Source of the DNA: Panonychus citri
Lineage: Eukaryota > Arthropoda > Arachnida > Trombidiformes > Tetranychidae
NCBI RefSeq assembly: GCF_014898815.1
Contig: NW_026515511.1
Span: 124,001 to 188,000 of the forward strand
Reading direction: 5' to 3'
DNA length: 64,000 nt
Numbering within the stretch: the first letter of the stretch is position 1; every line of letters begins with the position of its first letter. Shown in pieces: positions 1 to 11,563 of this stretch. A model generated the notes under the pieces. That model was not told the origin of the DNA and did no database searches. It saw only the letters and a program-made list of their open reading frames with translations. A program made the position numbers and the translations under genes.

Positions 1-1095
1 GGATCGTATTTATATCCTGGTGCACCAATTAACGGAACATTATCTCGATTAATTCCCATCTTTTGTTGTTCATCAATTGTCAAATATCCTGAGCTCGGCG
101 GTTCCCAAATGGTTTCTGAAAACAATAAATTCATCAAGTTACAGAACAAGTTACAGTAACAGAAACAATAAGAGACCGAGAGAGACTCAGAGAGCAATCA
201 ATTAACTATTAACAACTAATTATTGATTATTAATTATTAATTATTAATTATTAATATTAATACTTGTATCTAAATGTTGAGAGTTTAAACTTACCCAAAG
301 TTTTTCTATTCCAATAATAAGCTTTTCCCTCTGATGTTTTAGATTCTAACCATTGATATTTTTTGCTCATTTTACTCGTAATTGTATCTAAAGCTTTTTC
401 TCGACCCGAAACCAGAATTTTATTTTCCTCCATACAATCTCCATAAATGGAAACACCACCACCACCGAATCTATTTCCTGCTAACGATGTACTTGCCTCA
501 TCTTTCGGCATTTTAATTGTAGAGATCATTGATTTAGTTGTTGCTAATTCTTGTACTTTACTTGGATCAGCTGCTATGTCTTTACTAAACGCACTCAGAG
601 CAGCAGCTTCAATCTTCATCAATTGTGAATTGTATTTATCAGTCTCATGCTTTTGAACTTGATTACGTTTAGTAAGCTACAATACAAATTATTCAAATGA
701 AATAAAAAGTAAAAAGTAAAAATAAAAATTAAAACAAATCAAATAAACATATGACTCAAAAGGAGTCAAAAAAAAAACATTACATTACCTCTGAAAGCTT
801 TTTCTTGACATTATTCTGATGGCGAAGGCCTCGTTCATGGAACTCGACACTCTGTCATAAAAGAAGAACCGATTATCCAAATTAGAATAAAATTTTCAAT
901 TTAGACAAAATAGAAAAGAAAATAGAAACAAATGAAAATAAACTTACACTCTTATTATCAGTAAACCAACATTTACAGGCGTCACAGTATTTCTTTGGAA
1001 TAGCTTTCCAATATTCGGTCCTAGAGAAAAACAAGATGTTCATTTGTAATTATGAAAAAGAAAATATTGTCAATTGTTTCATCGTCTACTTACAT
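1..1095 (-). CDS. WBP4: WBP4/FBP21-like spliceosomal WW protein (3' end off the window)
   Basis: Spliceosome-associated protein that in other animals binds Pro-rich splicing factors through WW domains. Five minus-strand exons are visible: 1095-1094, 1020-948, 851-789, 676-295 and 115-1 (continuing left). The ATG is split by the first intron: AT at 1095-1094, then G at 1020. Exons 2-3 encode a U1/matrin-type C2H2 zinc finger (EYWKAIPKKYCDACKCW, then FHERGLRHQNN). Exon 4 encodes the conserved MKIEAAALSAF helix, and exons 4-5 a WW domain (WLESKTSEGKAYYW ... TIWEPP). All junctions keep frame and use GT-AG. Most of this locus is copied at 6.5-7.5 kb, and its N-terminal exons are fused to SPT20 at 11.6-16.2 kb. 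Family assignment rests on the zinc finger plus WW order and is strong. Confidence 0.88.
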
Positions 1096-2757
1096 GGTAA
1101 TAATTTAGAATAAAATTAGAATTTGCTCACAATCAAAAGTCTATTTAACTTAACTTAAACTCAATTAATTTTCAGTGAAAATTTTTCACTCACAATGAGA
1201 AAATTTTTGTTGTTGTTTATGAGGATCGACACTATCGCCATCTACCGGTTTTCTAAGTACGAACGCATCATCGCAACGTCGGTGATTTCTGAGCGCACTA
1301 ATAATACTCACTGAACTTTTCTTGAAAACTGAAATAGAGATTCACTCGAGATTGAGAGAGCTTAAACTTTTGACAGGAACTAGCAAGAGAACACCAAATT
1401 AGAAAATGATTGTTTCTCTTTTTTTGTTCGATAATTTAAAGCTGAGAATCAAATTATTATCTTGTTCGTTATTTATTATGATAAATAAAGTTTTTCATCT
1501 GATAAAACAATTTACAGAAATACGAAAACGAATCAACATTTGATAAGTTTTATTAATTGTTCCGTTGTGATTTATTTCCATTGGAAATAAATTTAGTGTT
1601 TTCATATTTGCTTTGGATCAACTGGTTGGTTGATTTATATAAACTTTAGTTGAAAAATCAAGAATATAAAAATACGAACTAAATTAAGAAATGGAAACAA
1701 AGAGACAATTGTTATTCTCAACAATTGACACAATTGTACACTTTCAGATTTTTTTATATAATCTATTTACGACTTAAAATGCTAGTTAAATAAATCAAAT
1801 TTAATATCCAAGGATAATGATGAGTTTATGATAATCTCGATTAGAGTATTGATTAGTTGCCAAACTATTGGAATTAGAAAAGAAAACAAAACTTACCTGA
1901 GCAAAAAAAGTTAATCATCTCAATGATAGTTAAATATCATTGAATAACAAACTTTAAAGATCTTAAAATCAACAGTAATTAACAGTAAATAACATAAATA
2001 ATCAATTGAATACAATTATCTTAAATTAATATCAATAGAATTACAATTAACTTTGCAAAGAGAAACTTTGGATTCATTAGAATTGTTATATAATATGATT
2101 GATAGAAAAGAATGGAAAAAGTTAATTTCACCCTTCCAAACATGATAAACTGTACGGAAACGATCTCAACCTTTCAGAACAATCGAGTATTAATAAAATC
2201 AGTGACTAAAAATTGGAAAAATGATAAAATTAAACTTGGAAATCGTAACTTCAAAAATCGCGGGTAATCTTTTTCTCTCTTCTGATTGGCCGTTGGCTGT
2301 TGCTTCATTCATCTCTAGACCAATGAAAGTTTTTCCTTAACTCTTACCTTCTTGTTCAATGTTTACATCAATTACTTTCATCATAATTGTCATTTCAATT
2401 TAAACTTCCCTTTGTCTTTTAATTAAACTCATTTGGATAATTAATCAAAATCATCTTATTGTTTATCCTTTTAACCTTTTAAATACTTTACAACCATTTA
2501 AGAATCATGCTTATGTTGACTGTTTTAACCCTTTAATCTAATCCCTTTTTTTTTACTTTGTATTATCATCGTGATGTGATAATAGTGTTTTGTTTTTTTC
2601 TTTCTTGTTTTGTTTTTATTTTAACTCTTTTTTTCTCATCTTCATCTCGACTTAATTCTTCATCTCTTGTCATCCAGACAATCCTAAGAATTATATTAAT
2701 TTAAATTGATGATATAACGGGAGTTTAAACAAGAATTGCAACTCTTAAACTGTAAAC
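1096..2757. other. Divergent intergenic region WBP4 / MEN1
   Basis: No coding exon was recognised. It separates the WBP4 start (minus) from the menin start (plus), so it should hold both promoters. A CGCCATCTA motif lies at 1236-1244, about 140 nt upstream of the WBP4 start; similar motifs occur upstream of the RFXANK-like and acidic-protein genes. Confidence 0.6.
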
Positions 2758-5700
2758 ATGTCAAGTCGTCATAGACAATTCACCAGTCTACGTAGTTATT
2801 TTCCATTGAAAACTGTTGGAAATGTCGTCGATTTGGTTAAACGATGTATTGAATCAAATCAAACTGATTTAACTTTTCTCTCTATTCTTATGGGATACCT
2901 TGAGCACACATTAACTTGTGCACAACCTCGTATATCTACAACTTCGTCTACCTATACAACTAATTACAATGGTCATTGTTCATCTCATGGAAATCGTAGT
3001 GGAAGTGGTGATGCATCTTCATGTGATACAAATGGAAAAGACAGATCAGCATCACCTTTACTTTCCGATGATTCACCTTCTCAGGCTAAAGATCATTTTG
3101 AAATACCTTGGGTCAAATGGGAACATATTGAACCTTTGTACAAAAAATTTGTCACCCAAATCAAAGGTAAATTGTCCAATAATTATCACCCTAATTACTC
3201 TTAACTTTCACTCGCTTTAATTTACAAGAGAGAACAATTTAATTGAAAAGAAAATTCTATTCCATTTACCTGTAGTAAACTTCCATTGTTCTCACCATGC
3301 TTTTTAAAAGGCCGACTATCGAAAGATTAACCGCCAACATGAAGAAGCAAAACTTTGCTTTCTTTTCTTCCCTCTCTTTCTTAACCAGTTTTCATTTCTT
3401 TCGCTTTACTTTCTTCCAACTCTTTCTAACCCATTTCAGTTTACCTTTGTTAATATTTAGCTTTTTCTTTTTTACCTGATATTTTGATATCGCTCGTTAT
3501 CATTTCTTTTTTCACTCAAAGAGTTAAGTTCTTTGTTTTTTTTCTCTCTCACTCTCACTCTCACTCTCTCTTTCCATTTCTTTTCCATTTATCTCTTTCT
3601 CCCTCATTTCAAACTCAGGTAACAATGGACATGAACACCATTATTATTATAAACTTGTTTCAAGGTTATTATTTTGAATGAAAGAGTTAAAACAACAGTC
3701 TAACTTTATAGAATCCACATCAGATGACCAAGAGTGACCAGAATAATTTTTTCTTTGACGAGATCATTTATATTTTCCTTAACTAATCTGCAATTTAAAT
3801 TATTTTTTCAGATAAATTAACTTGACTCGATTCAATTAATCATTGAAAACAATAAATGAAATTACAATGACGATCATTGAGAATTTTATTGATATTTTCA
3901 ATTAGCTTTTATTATTAATTCTCTTCCATATCAATTTACATGTTTAATTAATCTAGTGTATCTAATTAATATCCTCAAAAGTTTTATATTATTTAGGTAT
4001 AGAAAATGATCTCTTATTTGATGAACATTTTCAATTTCGTCATTTAATTTAATAAAACTTTTAATTTTCAAATTTTAAATCAATTGAAAGTTTCTGTAAA
4101 TTCTAGTCTTATGTTATTTCAATTTTAAACCATTTGATTTAATAATAATTTGAGGTTAATTGTCCTGTAATTTTCAATTAGTGTGAATCAGTCTTATTAA
4201 TATTAATACATTTGAGCACAATTCCAACTTGTTCAACGTTTTAGGATTTTTGATAATTCGAAAAGGTCTTTCGAAGATGAAATTTAAAAAATGGACGAAA
4301 AACTATTTTCGATTAAAAATTAGTCGAAACCAATTTAAAATTGAATTAAAATTAAATTAGTTTTCAATGGGTAAAGTTCATATTATTCTGAAGTTTAAAT
4401 TTGACGAGAGTTAATTAGCTTTCGAGTTTGACTTCAGGTAAAGTCAACTTAAAATCGACATAATTTCTGTTGGTATGATTTCAGTTTAGCGGCTTAATTG
4501 CATTTAGAATATCTTATTAGAAATTTATTTCTATTTCTATTTGATGCAATCTAATTTTATGTTGATTAATTTGATTTCATTTGCTTAGGTGCAGTCGATC
4601 ATCATCCAAAGAAAACTACTCGTGACGTTATTAAGAAAGTGGTTGATTCCATTTGGTCCGATTTATCTCGAGGTTATTATACAAATAAACCTCATCTACA
4701 AACACTTTATTCTTATATCACCGAAGATAAACTCGATCGCTTCGGTGTATCTTATGCAGTCGCTGCTGCATGTCAAGTATTAGAGCTTAATGATGCCCGT
4801 TTGGCCTTGAGTGAAGATCACGCTTGGGTTATTTTCGGCGAACCTGGAAACGAACAGACTGCAGAGGTTGGTTTTATTTCGGTTCTCATTTGATTCAGAA
4901 TATTAGTTGACAAATTTTATTTGGAATCTTTAATTGTTCTTATCTTTTTGTATTTTCAGATATCATGGAGAGGAAAAGGGAGTGAGGACAGAAGAGGACA
5001 ACCCGTTGTTACTGCGAATTGCTGGTTGTACTTGAACGGTTATCCGGTTGTATGTTCCCCGCCTATGGTTTATGCTGCACTGGTTTCATGCATGAACCTT
5101 CTATTACCCATCAGCTGAATCTTGTCAATTAGCAGCTATTCAACAGAAAGTTTTATGGTATCTCTATGATAAGGGCTATTTATCCAAGTATCCAATGGGT
5201 ATTGATAGTCTCGGTGATCTTGAGGAAGTTGGTGCGACAACTGAAGCAATTAGAGACGCTGGTAGATTGTTTCAAGAAGCAATCGAAGTGAACAAAAAAT
5301 TTTATGAGAATCATCATGTTTATCCCTATTGTTTTATGGCAGGATATTATTTTCGTAATGGAAGATTTAAAGAAGCTCTTCAATCCTGGGCTGACGCTGC
5401 ATCGGTTATTCGTCGTTACAATTATACTCGTGATGATGAAGAAATTTACAAAGAATTTCTTGAAATAGCGAATGATCTAATTCCTCACATGGTTAAAGTT
5501 GTTTCTGCGGGTGGATGTGAACCTAGTAGGGTTTCAGAAATTCCACTTCTTCAAGATCCTGAATGTTTTGCATCACTTTTGGCCTTTTACGATGGACTTT
5601 GTGGTTGGGAAGAGGAATCACCAACCCCCGTTTTACATATTGGTTGGGCTAAACCGTTCGTTGCCACAATATCTAAGTTCACATCTCATGTTCGTAATAA

Positions 5701-6528
5701 GGCACAGATAAGAATTAAAGATAATGATGGTCACCATCGTCTTCACATTAAAAGTAATCATGGTTATCATGGCTACCAAATGAATGAAGAAAGCCAATCA
5801 AATTACTCTGATCAAAATACTTTGGATGGTAGTAGAAAAGGAAACAGTCCCAAAACTTCAGGTAAAAATAATAAAGAGAAAGAGCCATCCAAATCTCCAT
5901 CATCACCGATAAGAACTCCTGATGAAATTATCAAGTCTATCGAAGATGGTCTTAAGGAAGATGGAGAAAGGATCGAACATGACCTTAAATCAGGTACATA
6001 CGACAAAGACGAGCTTGACCCTCGAATAGTCGGAATGGCCTCTACCTGTTCAGACTCAACACTTAATTCGAAAATGCTTTAAATATTTCTTGTCAACCAA
6101 GTTTAGATCGGACAAATGTTGCTCACTCGTCAAGTGATCAATCAATCGGATCATCTGAAAATGGTAGGAAATCAACATCAATTGAACATTCCAAGAGTGG
6201 AACTACGATCGATAGTCCTGACGATTCAGATCCTAAACGTGATGATCAACGACAAGAGACAAATAGTGAAGCTGTTGTTTACCTCCAAAGTCAGAAGATG
6301 ATTGGATTGAAAGATTTATTATTAGCTGATAAGTTGAACACTTCAGCTATTCAATTACAGCTAACAGCCCAATCTCAAGTTCATATTTCCAAGCGACCCA
6401 GACTAGGATCATTTGGTTCTGGTCATCAACAGCAAGGTGAATTTGACTTCCTTGCAACAACCACTATTTCCACTTCCGTATCATCAGTTTCAGGAGTCAG
6501 ATCAAGCAAAAGAACTCGAAGAGATTGA
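2758..6528 (+). CDS. MEN1: Menin, with two compensating frame disruptions
   Basis: Nuclear scaffold that tethers MLL/Trithorax histone methyltransferases in other animals. Three exons: 2758-3166, 4589-4866 and 4960-6528. The N-terminus matches menin ([13 protein letters not shown] ... [10 protein letters not shown]), followed by the diagnostic [20 protein letters not shown], then [50 protein letters not shown] and LQDPECFA, and the C-terminal [16 protein letters not shown]. The long exon changes frame twice. Near 5095-5105 there is one base too many, giving a premature stop at 5116-5118. Near 6070-6075 (AAAA run) there is one base too few, giving a stop at 6080-6082. The summed exon length (2,256 nt) is divisible by three, so the two changes cancel; about 751 codons if both are corrected, longer than human menin because of Ser-rich linkers. 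Likely sequence errors in a real gene, though decay cannot be excluded. Confidence 0.9.
3167..4588 (+). other. First intron of menin (1.4 kb)
   Basis: AT-rich sequence between the exon ending ATCAAAG|gtaaat and the exon beginning ttag|GTGCAG. Joining restores the conserved IKGAVD reading. A pyrimidine-rich tract runs from about 3340 to 3620. Short ORFs inside have no family signature. It is long compared with most introns in the window. Confidence 0.7.
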
Positions 6529-7461
6529 AAATTGGGTGGAGATGTTTCTGTTGATTTATTTTCGATATTTTCCCATTGACCATAAGGATCGTATTTATAT
6601 CCTAGTGCACCAATTAACGGAACATTATCTCGATTAATTCCCATCTTTTGTTGTTCATCAATTGTCAAATATCCTGAGCTCGGCGGTTCCCAAATGGTTT
6701 CTGAAAACAATAAATTCATCAAGTTATATATTTGATAAGAGAGAAAGAAAAAGAAAAAGAAAACAGAAACAACAAGAGACCGAAAGAGAGACTCAGAGAG
6801 AGAGAGAGAGAGAGCAATCAATTAACTATTAACAACTAATTATTGATTATTAATTATTAATATTAATACTTGTATCTAAATGTTGAGAGTTTAAACTTAC
6901 CCAAAGTTTTTCTATTCCAATAATAAGCTTTTCCCTCTGATGTTTTAGATTCTAACCATTGATATTTTTTGCTCATTTTACTCGTAATTGTATCTAAAGC
7001 TTTTTCTCGACCCGAAACCAGAATTTTATTTTCCTCCATACAATCTCCATAAATGGAAACACCACCACCACCGAATCTATTTCCTGCTAACGATGTACTT
7101 GCCTCATCTTTCGGCATTTTAATTGTAGAGATCATTGATTTAGTTGTTGCTAATTCTTGTACTTTACTTGTATCAGCTGCTATGTCTTTACTAAACGCAC
7201 TCAGAGCAGCAGCTTCAATCTTCATCAATTGTGAATTGTATTTATCAGTCTCATGCTTTTGAACTTGATTACGTTTAGTAAGCTACAATACAAATTATTC
7301 AAATGAAATAAAAAGTAAAAAGTAAAAATAAAAATTAAAACAAATCAAATAAACATATGACTCAAAAGGAGTCAAAAAAAACATTACATTACCTCTGAAA
7401 GCTTTTTCTTGACATTATTCTGATGGCGAAGGCCTCGTTCATGAAACTCGACACTCTGTCA
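6529..7461 (-). pseudogene. Truncated segmental duplicate of WBP4
   Basis: Near-identical copy of window positions 1 to about 855: exon 5 homologue ending at 6700, exon 4 at 7282-6901, exon 3 at 7455-7393, including introns. The duplicate stops abruptly at about 7461, just inside the intron upstream of exon 3, so exons 1-2 (start codon and first half of the zinc finger) are absent. At the other end it joins immediately after the menin stop (6526-6528). Exon 4 differs from the parent by one substitution in the ORF (P to T). A short stretch of intron 4 is rearranged around 6720-6770. Exon 5 here continues further than the window shows for the parent and reads GQWENIENKSTETSPP before running into menin antisense. 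Without a start it is unlikely to make the full protein. Confidence 0.85.
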
Positions 7462-8109
7462 ACATCCTATTCTCACTTTTCATTCTTCATCATTTCTGTT
7501 TTTCGACCCTCATCTTTACTTTCAAAGTGAAAATTTCACAGATTTTCTCAAAAATATTCAAAATTTCATTCATCATTTTTTCTTATTCATTTTCTCACGT
7601 AACAGTAAAAAGTAGATTCAAATTGTGTTCAAAGCGAAAACTCCTCATCCGAGTCTGAAGCAGAAATTGTTCACCACAAAACAACGAAAACTCATTCTCA
7701 TCTACCTGCACAATGAATCGTTTATCATAATCAATTCTGTGACGACAATGACTTCCAATAAAGGACACGCACGTATATTGAACTTACGATCTACAATCAA
7801 TCCAATTGATTGCTGTTAGTACAAGACAGGAATCGCTTAATCGTTTATTAAAATACCTACCAACCTACGATTCCATCACGAATGACCAGATTGAACATCT
7901 CAAAGAAATTCGTAGAGATTAATCAATGAATATCTCCAAGAAAATTATAAAATGTATTAGAACAAACCAATTCACCGAATCAAAAGAATTGATCTTGAAC
8001 TTGACGAAGAAACTTTCAAATCAATTGAGAAACTTAAAGTCCAACAATTAACTTCTTTCATACTGATCGCTCGTTAGTATTATACACCTAATCTAGGAGA
8101 TTAAATTTT
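7462..8109. other. Degenerate coding-like relic of unknown gene
   Basis: Sequence next to the duplication breakpoint contains short stretches that read like protein in shifting frames, for example a run reading RLLKYLPTYDSITNDQIEHL around 7830-7920 and IDLELDEETFKSIEKLK around 7990-8040, separated by stops. No family was recognised. It probably represents an old exon remnant brought in with the duplications, but simple chance cannot be excluded. Confidence 0.3.
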
Positions 8110-8275
8110 AACATTGTTTCAGTTAATTGTTGCTAATTCTTGTCAACTATGGAAAAAACAATTCAAATGTAGAGTAAAAATGAGAAAAATAAAATAACAT
8201 TACATTAGCTTTATGAGCTTTTTCTTGGCACTATTTCGAAAACTTTTTACATGAAACTCGAAATTCGAACTGAAA
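8110..8275 (-). pseudogene. Old relic of WBP4 exons 3-4
   Basis: Two diverged matches to the WBP4 locus lie in the same order and strand. A piece near 8110-8150 resembles part of exon 4 (gttgctaattcttgt), and a piece near 8200-8270 resembles exon 3 (gagctttttcttgg ... acatgaaactcgaaatt). Substitutions and indels destroy the reading frame. It is clearly older than the neighbouring near-identical copy. Confidence 0.55.
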
Positions 8276-8447
8276 AAAACTAGAAAATATAGAAAAGAAC
8301 AGAAATATTATCAATTACCAATCAATAGTATTAATAATTGTTTCTTAATTATGATGCTATTCGTTGGTGATGAAAAGAAACCAAATAGTAAACATTGATT
8401 AGTAACCTTTGTTTATTACGAGTGAAAAGAAGAAGTGAAATCAATTA

Positions 8448-8988
8448 CCGTATCCGCGCGCACAGTGGCTCCCGGCCAATAAATGAATCGCGACAGTTAC
8501 AAGCGTCTTTCAATAAAATACGCTTGCGTCAAATCTCAGAAAAATTAATTCAGAAAAATGTTTTTTCGACCAGTTTAAAGGCCCGGGGCGGAAACAATTG
8601 AATGTAAACAACAGAGACTAATAATTAATAGCCAATGACATCTAACCGGACAATTCAAAAATTAAACAAAAAAATTAAATAATCGTTAGTTTGACTGTGT
8701 TAGACCCTCACAGCCCTTTTTCATCGATTATCACCATTTGTGGTCAAACTCAACCCGATTTATTTCTCAAAAAAAATAAACTGATTAATTTTTTTTCTCT
8801 TTTTCGATTAATTGATTGATCAATTGTTGATTACACTGAGTTTCCCAGGTGATTCTCTTCTAATCGAATTGTAAAAAGTAGTTGACTGATCGGTTATAAG
8901 AGCTGTGGACTTTAAAATGAACGAAAAAAGTGCTTGTAATTGAGTTGGCTCATTTTCTTGCCGGGGGCCACTGTGCGCGCGGATACGG
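8448..8988. mobile_element. MITE with GC-rich terminal inverted repeats and TA target duplication
   Basis: The two ends are inverted copies beginning CCGTATCCGCGCGCACAGTG and continue as imperfect repeats for roughly 60 nt. The element is flanked by TA at 8446-8447 and at 8989-8990, as for Tc1/mariner-type insertions. The 541-nt interior has no transposase ORF. The ends are strikingly GC-rich against the AT-rich background and contain CGCGCG. Called from structure only; family unknown. Confidence 0.85.
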
Positions 8989-9288
8989 TAATTAGTGTTG
9001 AGGCAATTATCTTCCAACATGATCGCTCCTTCTGTTATCATCCCTCATCATTTACCTGAAATTAATTTCTCTTTCTTCATCCTCTGTCTTTTTCCACCTT
9101 TCCGACTCCTCCTTTCACCGAGGAAACTGTTTACTCAAATGGTTTCATTTCCTCGAGTTGACTCCATGTCTTTTACCGTTAACTCTTATTGTCATTCACA
9201 TTTCCACTCATCTCTTCAACCAACACAAATTAAATTGTTTATTCCTCATAATTGCAAATTGTAATCACCACAATTCATCCATTAAATC

Positions 9289-10597
9289 ATGTGCGGTGGA
9301 TTTACATGCACCCGTAATGCATTATCAGCATTGAACATTCTGTACACGGTAAGTTGATTAACCATCACAATTAGAACCAAAAATGATCAATGATGTTTAC
9401 AATCATCATTTTCGGTCTACAATCACATAAACATAATCAACAATTGGAATAACTTTCCATATGTTTCTCTTACTTTAAATTACAATTGATTTCCATTTTC
9501 TAATTATTGTGCTTTTACTAATCACTAATTAACTTATTAGCTGGTTTCATGTTTGTTAATTGCTGTTGCGACTTATGCTCGATATTCATCAATCGTTGGT
9601 AATATTGAAATTGTTCAAGTTTTCGTAGGATGTGGTGTCTTTTTGGCCCTTTTGTCCCTCATGGGCTTGATTGGTGCCGCTAAACATCATCAAGTTATCT
9701 TGTTTTTCGTAAGTTTATCTAATTTAATTTCATCCAGTCATTTAATTCTGTCTGATGATCAATTATTTACTCTCTCATTCAGTACATGGTGATTCTGTTC
9801 CTGCTGTTCGTGGTTCAATTTTGTATCGCCATCGCTTGTCTCTCAATCAGTGACACCCAAAAGCTTGACATCGCCACCAAAGGCTGGAATTCATCAAATG
9901 TTCAAACTCGAGACGAGGCTCAATTGTTTTTTAATTGCTGTGGTTTTGATTCATCTCCATTACCTGATCAATGTCTCCATGTAAGTCCCTTTTTCTTTAC
10001 ATCATATTCACTATTCAATGACTGAATTAAGGTTCATTTCGTCTTAAAAAAAATTAGCGAATCAACTAGTTCAGTGATTACAAAATTCATTGATTTGAGT
10101 TTCATTATGAATTAAACTACGTCTCTTTGATTATTTTATTCATGAGTAACTTTGAGTCTTACAATTAATGATCAATTTGATTGTAATCTATCATCTTAAT
10201 CATCATAATTTACCTTCTTGAGACTCAAATGATAAAATCGAGTCACTTTTTCAAAACCAATTGACATCTTATACACTTTCCTTATCTTTGTTAATTAATT
10301 GCTTGGTTGTAAACTAAAAGACAAATTGATTGAAGAAATTGCCACAATTGTGATTGTTTCTAATTAATTTTCGATCCTCTTGTTTTCCATTTTCAGATAA
10401 CATCATGTTGTAAATCACAAACTGACTGTCATTGTACAACCTGTAAATACAAAATCGTCACCGCAATTAACAATGGACTTGAAATAACGGGATCACTCGG
10501 ACTATTTTTCAGTTTCACTGAATTTCTCGGTGTTTGGTTAACAATCCGTTACAGGAATCAGAAAAATCCACGTGCAGATCCGAGTGCATTTCTGTGA
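9289..10597 (+). CDS. TSPAN13/TSPAN31: Tetraspanin of the TSPAN13/TSPAN31 type
   Basis: Four-pass membrane scaffold protein. Exons 9289-9348, 9541-9708, 9783-9980 and 10397-10597 join in phase 0 to give 208 residues. The N-terminus MCGGFTCTRNALSALN, the GLIGAAKHHQVILFFY segment after TM2, the CCGF motif in the short large extracellular loop, and the C-terminus GVWLTIRYRNQKNPRADP are characteristic of the TSPAN13/31 branch. Four hydrophobic segments are present at the expected places. The loop is short and ends in a Cys cluster (ITSCC ... CHCTTC). All splice sites are GT-AG. Human TSPAN13 and 31 are not separated by the sequence seen here. Assignment is firm. Confidence 0.95.
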
Positions 10598-11563
10598 AAT
10601 CAAATCAACAATTAACTCAAACCCCCAAATTAAATATTAATAATCTAATCTGCTTGATTCAAGCCCGTTGGACAAACCAACTCTCCCTGTCCATCTCTAA
10701 TCACAATTAGACACATTCCACCATAACAATTACCTTAATTATCTCACTCTAATCAATGTGTCTTAAATTGCCAAACAACAAAACGTGACAGTTGCAAAAA
10801 AATTGATTCCATTGGAATAGAAATGATTTTCTCCTCTGTGAAAACGATGTTAATTGTAATAATCAACTAATCACTTCTAAATTAACCTTCCATTAGTCTC
10901 AAAGAGTTGTGTGTTTACAAGTTAATTAAATGTATATACTTGTGTTCAAGTCTAAATGTATTTTGACTGAGTGAATAATTAAAGATCATCATTGGAATCA
11001 AAACATCAATGATTGAATGTTGAAAAAATTTTCTTCTTAATTTATTAGATATAAATAAATCACACTGACAGTTGCTTTTAAATTGTAAGAACACTGATCA
11101 ATTAATTAATCGAATAGAAATTACATAATATAAAAAATCATAAAGATCTTTGAGGTTTTTGCTTAGTATTTTCATCACCATGTACAAACAATGAATGAAA
11201 CGGAAACTCCACTTGATGAGTTATAATTAGTGTCCATTAGTTAATGAACCATTTAATTTGTTTATAACAGCAGAAAATTGAGAATTTGATTGATTAGATT
11301 TTGTTTTGTTTTTTTATATTCAAATAAGGCAATGATTTTTTTCACAGTTCAACTAATCATCAACCTAAAGTTATTTTTTGAGTTGACCTTTAGGTTGAGG
11401 TGATGGTGAAAATGGAGATGTTCAAATATGAAGCACACTTTGCATGGCGAAGTAATTTACATGAAAACAATTAAAGGAATTAAATCTTATGGCTACTATT
11501 TAAACTGATATCAGTTAATTGTCTAACAAGCTCATTTAGCCATGTGTAGCAGTTTAGGCTTGA
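10598..11563. other. Intergenic region between convergent TSPAN and SPT20 fusion genes
   Basis: About 970 nt of AT-rich DNA holding the 3' ends of two convergent genes. An AATAAA-like signal region for the tetraspanin lies around 10974-10985 (gaataattaaag). No coding segment was recognised. Confidence 0.55.

Noticed and set aside
3484..3681. Short ORF in menin intron 1 over a CT-rich tract
   Set aside because: Low-complexity pyrimidine tract, no family signature, lies between two validated menin exons.
8820..9264. ORFs on both strands across the right end of the MITE and the tetraspanin 5' flank
   Set aside because: They read through the terminal repeat and low-complexity sequence; no family features and the tetraspanin start lies just downstream.
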